DNA of 64,000 nucleotides. Source: Pantoea sp. WMus005 (GTDB lineage Bacteria > Pseudomonadota > Gammaproteobacteria > Enterobacterales > Enterobacteriaceae). The stretch spans positions 248,001-312,000 of the forward strand of contig NZ_JACBXU010000003.1 in the NCBI RefSeq assembly GCF_013415305.1, in the 5' to 3' direction. Position 1 is the first letter of the stretch. Every line of letters starts with the position of its first letter. The notes below the pieces were generated by a model. The model was not told the origin of the DNA, did not search any database, and saw only the letters and a program-made list of their open reading frames with translations. The position numbers and the translations under genes were made by a program. This document shows positions 54,592 to 63,285 of the stretch, piece after piece.

Positions 54592-55365
54592 ATGGCCGTC
54601 GATCTTAATGCCGTAATTTCTCTGCCTAAACGGATAGAAATCCAGCCTGCATATTCAGAGGTAGTTAAATCTGTTGTCACCAAACTCACACTTAGTTTTC
54701 CTGAGCTTGTACATAGCTTATACGTCTATGGGAGTGTGGCTGAAGGCAGGGCAGAGGCTGGTAGATCTGATCTGGATATGACTATTATTCTCACGCATAA
54801 AGCCAATCAGGCTGATTCAGAGGAACTTGAAACTGTTCAGTCGATGCTTGAAAAAGCTAATCCACTTATCAGCAAAATTGATTTTGATTATGGTCATCTG
54901 GAACAGGTGCTGGATCCGGAAAATCTACTCAGCTGGGGATACTGGCTTAAACACCACTGCCGCTGCGTTTATGGCGAGGATCTAAGCTGTCGTTTTCAGG
55001 CCTTTAAACCTTCAAAAGCTATTGCTTTAGCCGTAAACGGGGATTTTTTGCAGGTACTGTACAGTCTGCTCATTCAAATGAAAACCTCTTCTGATGTGCA
55101 TAAAAAGTTGCAGCTTCAGCGCTCTGCTGCGCGAAAACTCATAAGGGCAACCAATATCCTTCGAAGCGAAGGGGATAAGGACTGGCCTTTCTCGCTTGAA
55201 GAGCATCGTTACAGATTTAATGCACGATATCCGGGTTTGGCTAAGGAGATGGATTACTTACTCAAGATGAGTAATCAACCCGCAGGAAGCGTCAGTGTAT
55301 TCGAAAATCGGCTTCTGGACTTTGCTCGCTGGCTTAATGCTGAGTTCCATTACGATACAACCTAA
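54592..55365 (+). CDS. Nucleotidyltransferase-domain protein
   Basis: About 257 residues from the ATG at 54592 (GGAG 6 bases upstream; the ATG at 54589 is too close). The polymerase-beta-type nucleotidyltransferase motif is LYVYGSVAEGRAEAGRSDLD, with G-S and D-x-D in place. A helical C-terminal half follows (LQLQRSAARKLIRATNILR). It recalls aminoglycoside nucleotidyltransferases or MNT proteins of toxin-antitoxin pairs, but no HEPN partner is adjacent. Function unknown. Confidence 0.82.
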   Translation: MAVDLNAVISLPKRIEIQPAYSEVVKSVVTKLTLSFPELVHSLYVYGSVAEGRAEAGRSDLDMTIILTHKANQADSEELETVQSMLEKANPLISKIDFDYGHLEQVLDPENLLSWGYWLKHHCRCVYGEDLSCRFQAFKPSKAIALAVNGDFLQVLYSLLIQMKTSSDVHKKLQLQRSAARKLIRATNILRSEGDKDWPFSLEEHRYRFNARYPGLAKEMDYLLKMSNQPAGSVSVFENRLLDFARWLNAEFHYDTT

Positions 55366-55524
55366 AAATTTTGCCTATAAGCTCTACGAACTTTAAAAGT
55401 AACCTGTCGTTTGCTATCTTTAAGAAAAAGAGTCACTTCGATTTATTCATATTTTAATGCTTATCTGAACTCTCAAATTTGCTTCCCGCTGAGTTACTTT
55501 CGACATTCAATCATTAAGGTCTTT

Positions 55525-56262
55525 ATGTTAATAGCGCAGATTTCAGATATTCATGCGTTTTCAGATAATGATCACTTATGCCGATTTGACCGGTTGCTGA
55601 CGTGGCTAGCGAACCTGCAACCTGCCGTACTGGTCCTGACAGGTGATCTTACAGATGGACATTGGCGTGAAGGTTACAAACAGATTGCCGCGCGTCTTGA
55701 CCAGCAGAGTTATCCTTCATTTGTGTTGCCGGGTAATTCTGATGACCGTGATTTAATGCGTGCAGAGTGGGGTAGTAAAAAATGGGCACACGATAGCCCT
55801 GATGAAGCTCTGCACTTCTCATATGATGCTGGGGATCTGCGATTAATCGGACTGGACTCGACGGTTGATGCACAAGCTCATGGTAGCGTTTGTGAACATG
55901 TCGGGTGGCTGGAAAAACAATTCAATGATGCTGATGCCGCCCCAGCATTGCTGTTTATGCATCATCACGTAGTTAAATCAGGTATACCTACGTTGGATGA
56001 AACGATTTGCAGAGGCGGGGACAAGTTAGAAAAGTTCATCAAAGATAATCCGCAACGCGTGCTGGCTGTTTGCTCCGGGCATGTTCACCGACCGATAGCT
56101 GGCACGTTTGCGGGAATTCCGGCTTATATCTGTGGCTCCGTCTGCCCGGCCAATCCTGTATGGTTTGGAACACCCAACATCCCCCCTGTAAGTGACCCTC
56201 CCGCGTTAATGATTCACCGCTTCGCCAGTAATATTCTTACCAGCCATCATGTCTGTGTTTAA
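55525..56262 (+). CDS. Calcineurin-like metallophosphoesterase (CpdA-like)
   Basis: 245 residues from the ATG at 55525, with TAAGG 6 bases upstream; the frame extends to 55411 without family support. The five metallophosphoesterase blocks are present: IAQISDIHAF, LVLTGDLTDG, VLPGNSDDRD, LFMHHHVV and CSGHVHRP. The pattern is that of 3',5'-cAMP phosphodiesterase CpdA/Icc. It may hydrolyse cyclic nucleotides or other phosphodiesters. It lies 160 bases after the nucleotidyltransferase gene in the same direction. Confidence 0.92.
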   Translation: MLIAQISDIHAFSDNDHLCRFDRLLTWLANLQPAVLVLTGDLTDGHWREGYKQIAARLDQQSYPSFVLPGNSDDRDLMRAEWGSKKWAHDSPDEALHFSYDAGDLRLIGLDSTVDAQAHGSVCEHVGWLEKQFNDADAAPALLFMHHHVVKSGIPTLDETICRGGDKLEKFIKDNPQRVLAVCSGHVHRPIAGTFAGIPAYICGSVCPANPVWFGTPNIPPVSDPPALMIHRFASNILTSHHVCV

Positions 56263-56369
56263 CAATTAAATGCTGTCCCTGTTTATTCAAATGTCAGGTG
56301 CTGTCCTCATTCCTGGATATACAGAGGTGGCGTGACAGAATATAGGAAATGTGGGGCTTACGGATAACT

Positions 56370-56690
56370 TCATACTCCATCCAGACGCAGCTTTGGATGT
56401 TTTAATGACCCTTGAAGCGCTCTTTGAACTTATTCTTATCGACGCTAATAAAGTGAATAGTCCACAGTATCTGGAATGAGCAATAAGATTATCGCATTCA
56501 GGCTCTATTATTATCGATGATAATACGGTGCATGGTAGCAGTGTTATTGATTCAGGAACTCATGATCCAAATGTCATAGGCTTTAAAAAATTATTCAGAT
56601 GATCTCTGGAGATGAGCGACTTGATTTTACCGCGATTCAGACTGTGCGTTAAAAGGGATGGGTTAGTAATATCTATCGTCAGGGTGATAT
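56370..56690 (+). pseudogene. O-methyltransferase pseudogene (family 3), C-terminal remnant
   Basis: Translation across frames recovers the end of a class I SAM O-methyltransferase: LFELILIDANKVNSPQYLE, then a TGA where Trp is usual, then AIRLSHSGSIIIDDNTV, HDPNVIGFKKLF, a one-base frame shift near 56597, MISGDERLDFTAIQTV, and a TAA before KGWVSNIY. The expected family pattern is FDLIFIDADK...YLEW...GDN...LQTVG-KGWDGF. Two stops and a shift make it non-functional. The N-terminal half is not recognisable upstream. Confidence 0.8.
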
Positions 56691-57134
56691 AAATCATCTA
56701 AAAAAAACTCATCAAAAGAAAATAATATTTATCGTTCTTAACCCATTTTTTGCTAAGGTTGATTTTACTAATGTATTTTTTTGATATTAAAAGTAGATGC
56801 TCGTCACTCCTGGCGGGCCGCAATGCAGCCAGCCAACGCTAATAGGCGCCGGAGCGTCTTTATTATCAACTCACACATTGTCGTAGTAAGGATCTTTACC
56901 AGTATTACGTCATGCGCGCCAACCAGCAACACAGCGTAAACTGCCAGCAGCACCCGCATAAATTCACTTTTTGTCTGGCTTACATCCCCGTTAGTGAAGG
57001 TCCTTAAACCGCCCAGGATTCTTCTGTTTGCTACCAACACACTTTATGTGCACATGACCAGCAAAAATAGTCATTGCATCCCGCCTCATCTTATTTTAGT
57101 GTTTACTTAATTTAGCAATCTCTAAAGTAATGAA
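56691..57134. other. Intergenic region upstream of ygaV
   Basis: About 440 bases. The first 110 are AT-rich. A 78-codon minus-strand frame (56804-57040) has a hydrophobic segment but no family match. The end carries the YgaV operator-like repeats. Confidence 0.5.
57103..57130. promoter_or_regulatory. Candidate YgaV operator
   Basis: Nested inverted repeats TTACTT...AAGTAA (57103-57108 and 57125-57130) and TTTAG-N6-CTAAA (57111-57126) lie just before the ygaV ATG. This is a natural autoregulatory site for an ArsR-type repressor. Confidence 0.5.
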
Positions 57135-57452
57135 ATGAAAAAAAGTCAGCTTGTCCGGTTGCAGGAAAGCGCTTCGCTGGCAACCACGTTGCTTAAGTCG
57201 ATGAGTAACAGCCATCGACTTTTAATCCTCTGCATCCTTATCGAAAAACCCGGAACATCGTCAGGGGAGCTGGCCCTGCAGAGCGGTCTGACGCCTTCAG
57301 CCACGTCTCAGCATCTGGCGAAAATGAAAGAGGACGGTCTGATTTCGTCTTCGAGGGTGGCGCAAAGAGTGAATTATTTCATCAAAGACGACGCCGTCAA
57401 AAAAGTGGTGTCCACGTTAAAAGAGATTTACTGCCCGGAGGATTTCAAATGA
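57135..57452 (+). CDS. ygaV: ArsR family sulfur-responsive regulator YgaV
   Basis: 105 residues. The winged helix (LLKSMSNSHRLLILCILIEKPGTSSGELALQSGLTPSATSQHL in parts) matches E. coli YgaV. Two cysteines, Cys33 (LILCIL) and Cys100 (IYCPED), are placed as in YgaV/BigR repressors, which form a disulfide or polysulfide link when sulfide is present. It controls its own operon with ygaP, which it overlaps by 4 bases. Confidence 0.92.
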   Translation: MKKSQLVRLQESASLATTLLKSMSNSHRLLILCILIEKPGTSSGELALQSGLTPSATSQHLAKMKEDGLISSSRVAQRVNYFIKDDAVKKVVSTLKEIYCPEDFK

Positions 57453-57976
57453 AGCCAGAAATACTATCGCCGTTGCAAGCCAGTAAACTCCTGGAGCAGG
57501 GCGCGGTGTTGGTCGATATCAGGGATCGTGCTGATTTTCTTAGAGAGCATATTCCACAAGCCCTCTCCCTGCCGCTGACAGAAATTACCACGGGTAAAAC
57601 CGTTGAAGGTTCAGACCAGCAGCCAGTGATTTTTCACTGTCAGGCAGGCATGCGAACCACCAATAATGCTGAACAACTCATGAGAGCAGTCAGTTCCGGG
57701 AACGTGTTCCTGATGTCTGGTGGTATTAATGCGTGGAAGAGTGCCGCACTCCCGATTATTGAAGATAAAAAACAACCACTGCCCATCATAAGACAGGTTC
57801 ATATCACCGCAGGTATTCTTGTTCTGGTGGGTGTGATAGCGGGTTATGCCGTTGATAGTCGCTTATTTTTACTGTCAGGCTTTATTGGTGCCGGGTTAAT
57901 TTTTTCTGGCGTCAGTGGTTTTTGTGGGATGGCGAGCCTGCTGCAAAAAATGCCCTGGAACAAAGCCGCTAAATAA
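57449..57976 (+). CDS. ygaP: Membrane rhodanese YgaP
   Basis: 175 residues, like E. coli YgaP (174). A rhodanese domain (about 5-105) with catalytic Cys64 in IFHCQAGMRT is followed by two membrane helices (about 115-165) in the DUF2892-type tail. It transfers sulfur from thiosulfate or persulfide at the inner membrane. Start overlaps ygaV as ATGA, so the two are coupled. It would help detoxify sulfide. Confidence 0.94.
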   Translation: MKPEILSPLQASKLLEQGAVLVDIRDRADFLREHIPQALSLPLTEITTGKTVEGSDQQPVIFHCQAGMRTTNNAEQLMRAVSSGNVFLMSGGINAWKSAALPIIEDKKQPLPIIRQVHITAGILVLVGVIAGYAVDSRLFLLSGFIGAGLIFSGVSGFCGMASLLQKMPWNKAAK

Positions 57977-58086
57977 ACGTGTGCCCTGTTTACCCATAAT
58001 AATCGCAGCGCCTGACGGGTTACTGCGTTCGCCTGAAGGTTTCAGTCTGAAAAAATCAGGGCGCGCGGCATGCAACGCACTTCCTG

Positions 58087-58596
58087 TCATGCACCGTCAT
58101 TCAACGCGAGTTGCAGATGATGCTCAATAAACTTCGCTTTTAGCGCACTGTAGCCTTGCGGATCGTTGTGACAAACCCGTGCAGCAGCACGCTTTATCTC
58201 CGCATAGGCTCCAGCAGAATCACTGTTTTTTCTGAGATAATCACGAAAGGCAAGGTGCCTTTCAATCTGTTCATGTCCCGTCGAAAAGGCATGAACCTGG
58301 TGGCTGCGGCGATTGCCACCCTTTATGAAGTATCTGCGCCCCGGTATGTCGTTCTCACCGCGACCAACGTATCCAGCGTTGCTCATTGCTGTCTGGCACT
58401 TATCCAGTTCGTCTATAGTTGAAACCTCCAGCAGTATGTCGATCACGGGTTTTGCTGACAGACCCGGTACTGCTGTACTGCCAATGTGGTAAATAGTCAC
58501 CGCGACGTCGCCGAGCATTTCCTTTATCAGCGAACGTTCATCAGAAAAGGCTTCAGGCCATTTTTCATCGTATGGCACCACTACGATTGCGCGCAT
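58087..58596 (-). CDS. GrpB family protein (UPF0157 nucleotidyltransferase-like)
   Basis: 169 residues from the ATG at 58596 (AGTGGA 7 bases upstream; a GTG at 58608 is less likely). IVVVPYDEKWPEAFSDERSLI and the core YHIGSTAVPGLSAKPVIDILLEV are the GrpB signature, a variant nucleotidyltransferase fold with G-S and D-x-D-like residues (VIDIL). The family sometimes fuses to dephospho-CoA kinase; its activity is unknown. A 19-base palindrome lies just upstream. Confidence 0.9.
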   Translation of the reverse strand: MRAIVVVPYDEKWPEAFSDERSLIKEMLGDVAVTIYHIGSTAVPGLSAKPVIDILLEVSTIDELDKCQTAMSNAGYVGRGENDIPGRRYFIKGGNRRSHQVHAFSTGHEQIERHLAFRDYLRKNSDSAGAYAEIKRAAARVCHNDPQGYSALKAKFIEHHLQLALNDGA

Positions 58597-58933
58597 AATT
58601 ACGTCCACTCTTTATGTATCGATGCCTGCATTCAAACTGTTTGAATGATCTTGGCAGGACTGATTAGCCGGTTGGTCAGCATATAATTATCAGGACAAAC
58701 ATGAATATGCTGAACTTCATAAAAAAATGAATCTCTTAGTCCTTCATATTTTCTCCCTTTAACAGGCTGACATCAAACCTGAGTTTGCCAGCCTGCTCCG
58801 CACAAAATCGTGACGTCTGCGTTTTTTCATTACTGTAATTTCCTTGATTGCTACCGATAACCAGATCAAGTACCAGCGAGCCATAGATGCGGAACGTCGG
58901 TGATAACCCAATAAATCAGACGTGAGGTCTTCT
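58597..58933. other. Intergenic region between GrpB-family and chemoreceptor genes
   Basis: 337 bases between divergent genes; no gene seen. It holds the palindrome at 58629-58647 and the GAGG ribosome site of the chemoreceptor (58924-58927). Confidence 0.55.
58629..58647. promoter_or_regulatory. 19-bp palindrome upstream of the GrpB-family gene
   Basis: CATTCAAAC-T-GTTTGAATG is perfectly symmetric around one base, 33 bases upstream of the GrpB-family ATG. This is a good operator candidate; no cognate regulator gene is next to it. Confidence 0.55.
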
Positions 58934-60502
58934 ATGTATCGGAATAAAAAAATGAAATTGAGCGTGATGCTCACTGGCGCATTCCTTGCTGTCATCTTAA
59001 CGGGTATTTTTGTGACAGGCTTTGCCGGATTCAAGCTCAACACGGCCAGCGATCAGCAGGAATTGACGCGCGCGCGACTGGGTGATCTCCAGGCCCTTCA
59101 GACGCTGAAAGACAACTTAACCCAGCAAACGGTGCTTTTACTTTCGGTAGCATCAGGCACTCAGCCTGAGGAAAAATTAAAAACGCAGTTCTTTGCATTG
59201 CAGACCAACAGTGACAACACCACTGCGCATTTTCGGGAACTGATCAACGGTGCCAAAAGTATTCCGGGGATCAATCTTGCTGAAGTTGAAGAGGCTTCCA
59301 CGCAACTGAATAAAATTGAAGTCGCGACGGGTCCGCTTCAACAGGCAGAGAAAAATCTGTTTATGTCCGATGCCGTTGCATTCCAGCAAAAACTGCGTAG
59401 CGAACTGATTCCCGCACTCTCTGTTTACCGCAGTGCGGTGGATGGGATGGTTGATTATCAGGCGAGGGTAACGAGTAAAACGGCGGAAACGTCCACGCAG
59501 GCGCTCTCTGGTGTCTACATGACGCTGGCTGGACTGACTACTCTGTTTGTGATTATGGGCTTTGTGATGAGTGGCCTGATTACCCGCTGGCTTAAGGTGC
59601 AGCTGGGTGGGGAACCTTCCCATGCGCAGGGCCTGGCTGCCGCGATCGCGGCTGGTGATCTGACGACAACCGTAACCCTTCGTCAGGGAGATACCACCAG
59701 CATGATGGCGTCGCTGGATAGCATGCAGAACAATCTGCGCAGCCTGGTTTCGCATATCAAAGACTCTTCCACTTCGGTCGCGATGGCCGCCGATGAAATT
59801 TCTCAGGGCAATACCGAACTCTCTTCCCGCACCGAGCAGCAGGCCGCCGCTTTGCAGGAAACCGCTGCCAGTATTGAGCAGCTTACCGTCACGGTAAAAA
59901 GTAACGCGGCAGGCGCACAGCAGACCGCAGATTCAGCCCGTGAAACCGCTGCGCTGGCGCGTTCGGGTGAACACAATATGCAACGCATGTCAGAGACAAT
60001 GAATGATATTTCAAAAAGCGCGGTGAAAGTCCGGGACATCACTTCCGTCATCGAAGGGATTGCATTTCAGACCAACATTCTGGCGCTTAACGCTGCGGTC
60101 GAAGCCGCAAGAGCAGGCGAGCAGGGCCGCGGTTTCGCCGTTGTTGCGGGTGAAGTCAGGACGCTGGCTCAGCGCAGTGCGACGGCAGCCAGAGACATTA
60201 AACATCTGATTGAAGAAGCTGTGGCGCAGGTTGAAAGTGGCGTCGTCGTGGCAACCGGAACCGGCAAGAGCATTCTTGATATCAATGAGATGGTCGGAAA
60301 ATTAGCCGTCGCGATGGATAACATATCACTGGCCTCCGCTGAACAGATGCAGGGTATTTCACAGGTCAGCATCGCGGTAAACGAGATGGATGGCGTCACG
60401 CAGAATAACGCCGCGCTGGTTGAGGAATCCTCTTCCGCTTCGCAATCGCTTTCAGCTCAGGCGCACTCTTTACGTGAAGCAGTGAATGCCTTCCGCATTT
60501 AA
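58934..60502 (+). CDS. Methyl-accepting chemotaxis protein
   Basis: 522 residues from the ATG at 58934, with GAGG 6 bases upstream. A first membrane helix (about 12-35) and a second (about 195-215) bracket a periplasmic four-helix-bundle sensor (~160 residues). HAMP follows ([18 protein letters not shown]), then methylation helices ([18 protein letters not shown]) and the hairpin tip [20 protein letters not shown]. It ends soon after the second methylation region (AVNAFRI), without a CheR-tethering NWETF tail, so it likely relies on major receptors for adaptation. Ligand unknown. Confidence 0.95.
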   Translation: MYRNKKMKLSVMLTGAFLAVILTGIFVTGFAGFKLNTASDQQELTRARLGDLQALQTLKDNLTQQTVLLLSVASGTQPEEKLKTQFFALQTNSDNTTAHFRELINGAKSIPGINLAEVEEASTQLNKIEVATGPLQQAEKNLFMSDAVAFQQKLRSELIPALSVYRSAVDGMVDYQARVTSKTAETSTQALSGVYMTLAGLTTLFVIMGFVMSGLITRWLKVQLGGEPSHAQGLAAAIAAGDLTTTVTLRQGDTTSMMASLDSMQNNLRSLVSHIKDSSTSVAMAADEISQGNTELSSRTEQQAAALQETAASIEQLTVTVKSNAAGAQQTADSARETAALARSGEHNMQRMSETMNDISKSAVKVRDITSVIEGIAFQTNILALNAAVEAARAGEQGRGFAVVAGEVRTLAQRSATAARDIKHLIEEAVAQVESGVVVATGTGKSILDINEMVGKLAVAMDNISLASAEQMQGISQVSIAVNEMDGVTQNNAALVEESSSASQSLSAQAHSLREAVNAFRI

Positions 60503-60515
60503 ATGATGGGATAAG

Positions 60516-60540
60516 ATGAGCCCTGCTCAGGCGGGCTCAT
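60516..60540 (+). terminator. Hairpin after the chemoreceptor gene
   Basis: ATGAGCCC and GGGCTCAT form an 8-base stem with a 9-base loop, 14 bases after the stop. No T tract, so termination may be Rho-dependent or weak. Confidence 0.45.
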
Positions 60541-60591
60541 GCGATATCGCCTTAGCCTGAACGTCCCTGCTCAAAAAAATTAAATTTTTTT

Positions 60592-60619
60592 GCATCCGTT
60601 TTCCTTCCTCATTCGTATT
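60592..60619 (+). promoter_or_regulatory. Candidate ECF-sigma promoter of the fasciclin cluster
   Basis: GCATCC and CGTATT are separated by exactly 16 bases, about 50 bases upstream of the fasciclin ATG. ECF promoters of SigK-like sigmas have a CCATCC-type -35 and a CG-starting -10. An A/T run just before it could act as an UP element. The cluster's own sigma may read it (inference). Confidence 0.4.
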
Positions 60620-60671
60620 AACAGGTAAGGGCACTCTGGCCCTGCCTGTAAACTCAATAGGGGAAGTGAAA

Positions 60672-61232
60672 ATGAAACCAATCCTGCCAACTCTGATTTT
60701 TTCTGCCTTAGTCTTCAGCGGCGCCTCTTACGCGGCCAGCATGAACAGTGACACGGTGATGGTCGGTGGTGCTGCCATGTACCCATCTAAGAATATTGTT
60801 GAGAACGCTGTTAACTCGAAAGATCACACCACGCTGGTGGCCGCCGTTAAAGCTGCCGGACTGGTCCCGACACTGGAAGGCAAGGGGCCGTTTACCGTTT
60901 TTGCCCCGACGAATGCCGCTTTTGAAAAACTGCCTAAGGGCACTGTTGACTCCCTGCTTAAGCCTGAGAACAAACAAAAACTCACCAGCGTGCTGACCTA
61001 TCACGTGGTCGCAGGAAAACTGGACATGAAAGCACTGGAGAAAAAAATCAAAGCCGGAGGCGGTAAAGCCGAGCTTAAAACGGTCAATGGTGAATCGCTG
61101 TGGGTGATGGCGAACGGGCCACACAACATTCAGCTTAAAGATGCTCAGGGCAATGTTGCCAGTATCACCACCTATGATGTGAACCAGAGCAACGGTGTGA
61201 TTGACGTTATCGATACCGTTCTGATGCCGTAA
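60672..61232 (+). CDS. Secreted fasciclin-domain protein
   Basis: 186 residues from the ATG at 60672, with GGGGAAG 7 bases upstream; a GTG at 60666 is too close. A signal peptide (SYA-AS) is followed by one FAS1 domain: NIVENAVNSKDHTTLVAAVK, then GPFTVFAPTNAAFEKLPKGT (box H1), LTYHVVAG (YH motif) and GVIDVIDTVLMP (H2). FAS1 proteins mediate adhesion or are linked to envelope sensing. The neighbouring ECF sigma and anti-sigma genes form a conserved type of cluster. Confidence 0.93.
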   Translation: MKPILPTLIFSALVFSGASYAASMNSDTVMVGGAAMYPSKNIVENAVNSKDHTTLVAAVKAAGLVPTLEGKGPFTVFAPTNAAFEKLPKGTVDSLLKPENKQKLTSVLTYHVVAGKLDMKALEKKIKAGGGKAELKTVNGESLWVMANGPHNIQLKDAQGNVASITTYDVNQSNGVIDVIDTVLMP

Positions 61233-61293
61233 AGCATTACCTATACTGAGTGTGGCCACTTATTTCGTGGCTACACCATTTACAGGGAAGCCG

Positions 61294-61842
61294 ATGACAA
61301 AAAATGTGCCCCACATTCAGGCCGACTTAATGAACCTGATAGCCTGCGGCGATAAAGCTGCTCTTGAGCAGCTTTATCGCGTCCTGTCGCCCCGACTTTA
61401 TGGGATCATCCTGCGGATGGTCAGACGCCGGGACTGGGCAGAAGAGATTCTGCACGACACGTTTATTCATATCTGGCAGTCGGCAAATTATTACGACGAT
61501 AAGCGCAGCGAACCGCACATCTGGCTCAGCCACATCGCCAGAAATCGGGCGATTGATTTCCTGCGTAAGCATGAGAACAGATGCTGTTCAGTGGATGATA
61601 TCAGTGAAGCGGAAGCGGGTGTCCAGATGCCACTCGTTTCAGATGAGAGTCATGCGGAGGCTCGTCGCCTCCAGCACTGTATGGCGCACTTACCTTCAGA
61701 ACAGCGACAGAGCATCTCGCTCGCCTATTATCGTGGCCTGTCGCAGAGTGAGATTGCGCTCTCCATGAGCCAGCCTGAGGGTACGGTGAAAAGCTGGATC
61801 CGTCGCGCGTTAATCCATCTTCGGGAGTGCATAGGCCTATGA
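61294..61842 (+). CDS. ECF-type RNA polymerase sigma factor (SigK-like)
   Basis: 182 residues from the ATG at 61294, preceded by AGGGAAG; the frame extends to 61252. Region 2 is AEEILHDTFIHIWQSANYYD with ISLAYYRGLSQSEIALSMSQ in region 4, and the end is GTVKSWIRRALIHLREC. The pattern is that of the SigK/ECF19-like group, usually paired with an RskA anti-sigma. Its stop overlaps the anti-sigma start by 4 bases (ATGA). It should direct transcription of the fasciclin cluster and perhaps others. Confidence 0.92.
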   Translation: MTKNVPHIQADLMNLIACGDKAALEQLYRVLSPRLYGIILRMVRRRDWAEEILHDTFIHIWQSANYYDDKRSEPHIWLSHIARNRAIDFLRKHENRCCSVDDISEAEAGVQMPLVSDESHAEARRLQHCMAHLPSEQRQSISLAYYRGLSQSEIALSMSQPEGTVKSWIRRALIHLRECIGL

Positions 61843-62516
61843 CTGCTCAGGAACACCATGATCTAACTGCGGCGGAATATGTGCTGGGTCTTACCGACGA
61901 TGCGACACGTCATCGGCTTGATAAACGCCTCAACGACGATTCACACTTTGCTGCAGAAGTGCTGCACTGGCAGAAAGCATTCAGCGGCATCGATCTGCTC
62001 ACCCACGATGTTATCCCGCCTCCTACAGTCTGGCCGCTGATTGTGCAGGATCTTCACCTGAATGCTGGCATCTCAGGCACGTCATCAATACGCAGGCAAC
62101 CTGGCTTTTGGCTCGGCTGGGGTCTTGCAGCAGCAATGGCAGGCATCCTCATATACAACCAGGTGATTAAACCGGATACCCCGCATTCCCTGCAGCCCAT
62201 TGCGGTACTCAATGGCGCGCAGCCCAACGCACAGTTTGTTGTGAGTCTGGATAAGTCAGCGTCACGCATTCAGGTCTCCGCGCTCAACATCACGCTGCCA
62301 GAGAATAAAGCGCTGCAACTCTGGCTGATCAGGGGCAGTGCTGCGCCACAATCGTTGGGACTGATCAATCACACGAATAACAATGCTTTCCGTTTACCGC
62401 CCGGTGAGTTGAATAATCAGACGGTACTGGCGGTAAGTCTGGAGCCGGTGGGGGGATCTAAGCTCAGCGGGCCGTCCGGGCCGGTGATTTTCCAGGGCAA
62501 AGTGACGCTGCTTTAA
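61839..62516 (+). CDS. RskA-type anti-sigma factor
   Basis: 225 residues from the ATG at 61839, coupled to the sigma gene. The N-terminal sigma-binding part (HDLTAAEYVLGLTDDATRHRL) is followed by one membrane helix (about 93-110; GWGLAAAMAGILIYNQV) and a periplasmic RskA C-terminal domain with NKALQLWLIRGSAAPQSLG and LAVSLEPVGGS. No zinc HxxxCxxC motif is seen, in line with RskA rather than ZAS types. It holds the sigma at the membrane until a signal triggers proteolysis. Confidence 0.9.
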   Translation: MTAQEHHDLTAAEYVLGLTDDATRHRLDKRLNDDSHFAAEVLHWQKAFSGIDLLTHDVIPPPTVWPLIVQDLHLNAGISGTSSIRRQPGFWLGWGLAAAMAGILIYNQVIKPDTPHSLQPIAVLNGAQPNAQFVVSLDKSASRIQVSALNITLPENKALQLWLIRGSAAPQSLGLINHTNNNAFRLPPGELNNQTVLAVSLEPVGGSKLSGPSGPVIFQGKVTLL

Positions 62517-62552
62517 GCTTTGGTGGTGCGGATTAAGGAGGCGTGCGTAAAA

Positions 62553-62993
62553 ATGGAAATCCGGGACGCGACTGCATCAGATACGGTAAGCATCAGTAAG
62601 CTGATACATGAGGTATCGTTGCAATGTAATTTTTCAGAGATGGAGCCCTGTCCGCAATGGTTTGCCGACAGTATAAAACCCGATGTGCTTAAGCCATTTA
62701 TCGTTTCAGATGACTATCTCTGGCTGATTGCCGAGGAAAGAGGTGAGGTAACAGGCGTACTCACCCTTTTCGAAGGCAACTTAGTGAAATACTTTTTTGT
62801 GCATCCGAAGTTTCACCGTAAAGGGGTAGCGAGGGCACTCTGGCAGCAGGTAGTTCCCGTGCTACATTCAGAAATCAGTGTACGGTCCTCACTCTTCGCT
62901 GTTTCCTTCTATGAAAAACTGGGATTTAAGAAAGTGGGCGAGGTTAAGTTTTTCAACGGCGTATCATTTCAGACAATGATGGCTACGTTCTGA
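62553..62993 (+). CDS. GNAT family N-acetyltransferase
   Basis: 146 residues from the ATG at 62553; AAGGAGG lies 12 bases upstream, a rather long spacing. GNAT pattern: MEIRDATASDTVSISKLIHEV at the N-terminus, the acetyl-CoA loop VHPKFHRKGVARALWQQV and SLFAVSFYEKLGFKKVGE. Substrate unknown. It starts 36 bases after the anti-sigma gene and may share the transcript. Confidence 0.88.
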   Translation: MEIRDATASDTVSISKLIHEVSLQCNFSEMEPCPQWFADSIKPDVLKPFIVSDDYLWLIAEERGEVTGVLTLFEGNLVKYFFVHPKFHRKGVARALWQQVVPVLHSEISVRSSLFAVSFYEKLGFKKVGEVKFFNGVSFQTMMATF

Positions 62994-63285
62994 AAGAGCA
63001 TAGGAATGTTCAGACTCTCTGCTTCTGCACTAAACGACCCGGCGACGCATTCATCAAACCCGCTTCGGGGGCGAGTAGACCTGGGGCACCCCCTCCTCTT
63101 TATTTATTACTGCATGCCCTCCCTGTATTCAACTCGCTGATTTTTCGCGGCCGCTCATGTTGAGACGGCGGAGACTTTGCGGCGTTTTTACATTTCATCT
63201 GCCACTTTTTACGCCTTTTTTACAGGCCGAACGGTTTAATTAACGGCACCGGGCGCTGATGCGCCTATCTTCAGGGAAGCCGTGG

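Noticed and set aside
54592..55365. MNT-type antitoxin of a HEPN/MNT pair
   Set aside because: The NT motif is present, but no HEPN gene adjoins and the protein is longer than typical MNT antitoxins.
56804..57040. 78-codon minus-strand frame with a hydrophobic stretch
   Set aside because: No family resemblance and no good ribosome site; a small membrane peptide cannot be excluded but is not supported.
60571..60591. A/T-run palindrome before the fasciclin gene, first taken for a terminator
   Set aside because: The stem would be A-U only, too weak; better read as AT-rich promoter context.
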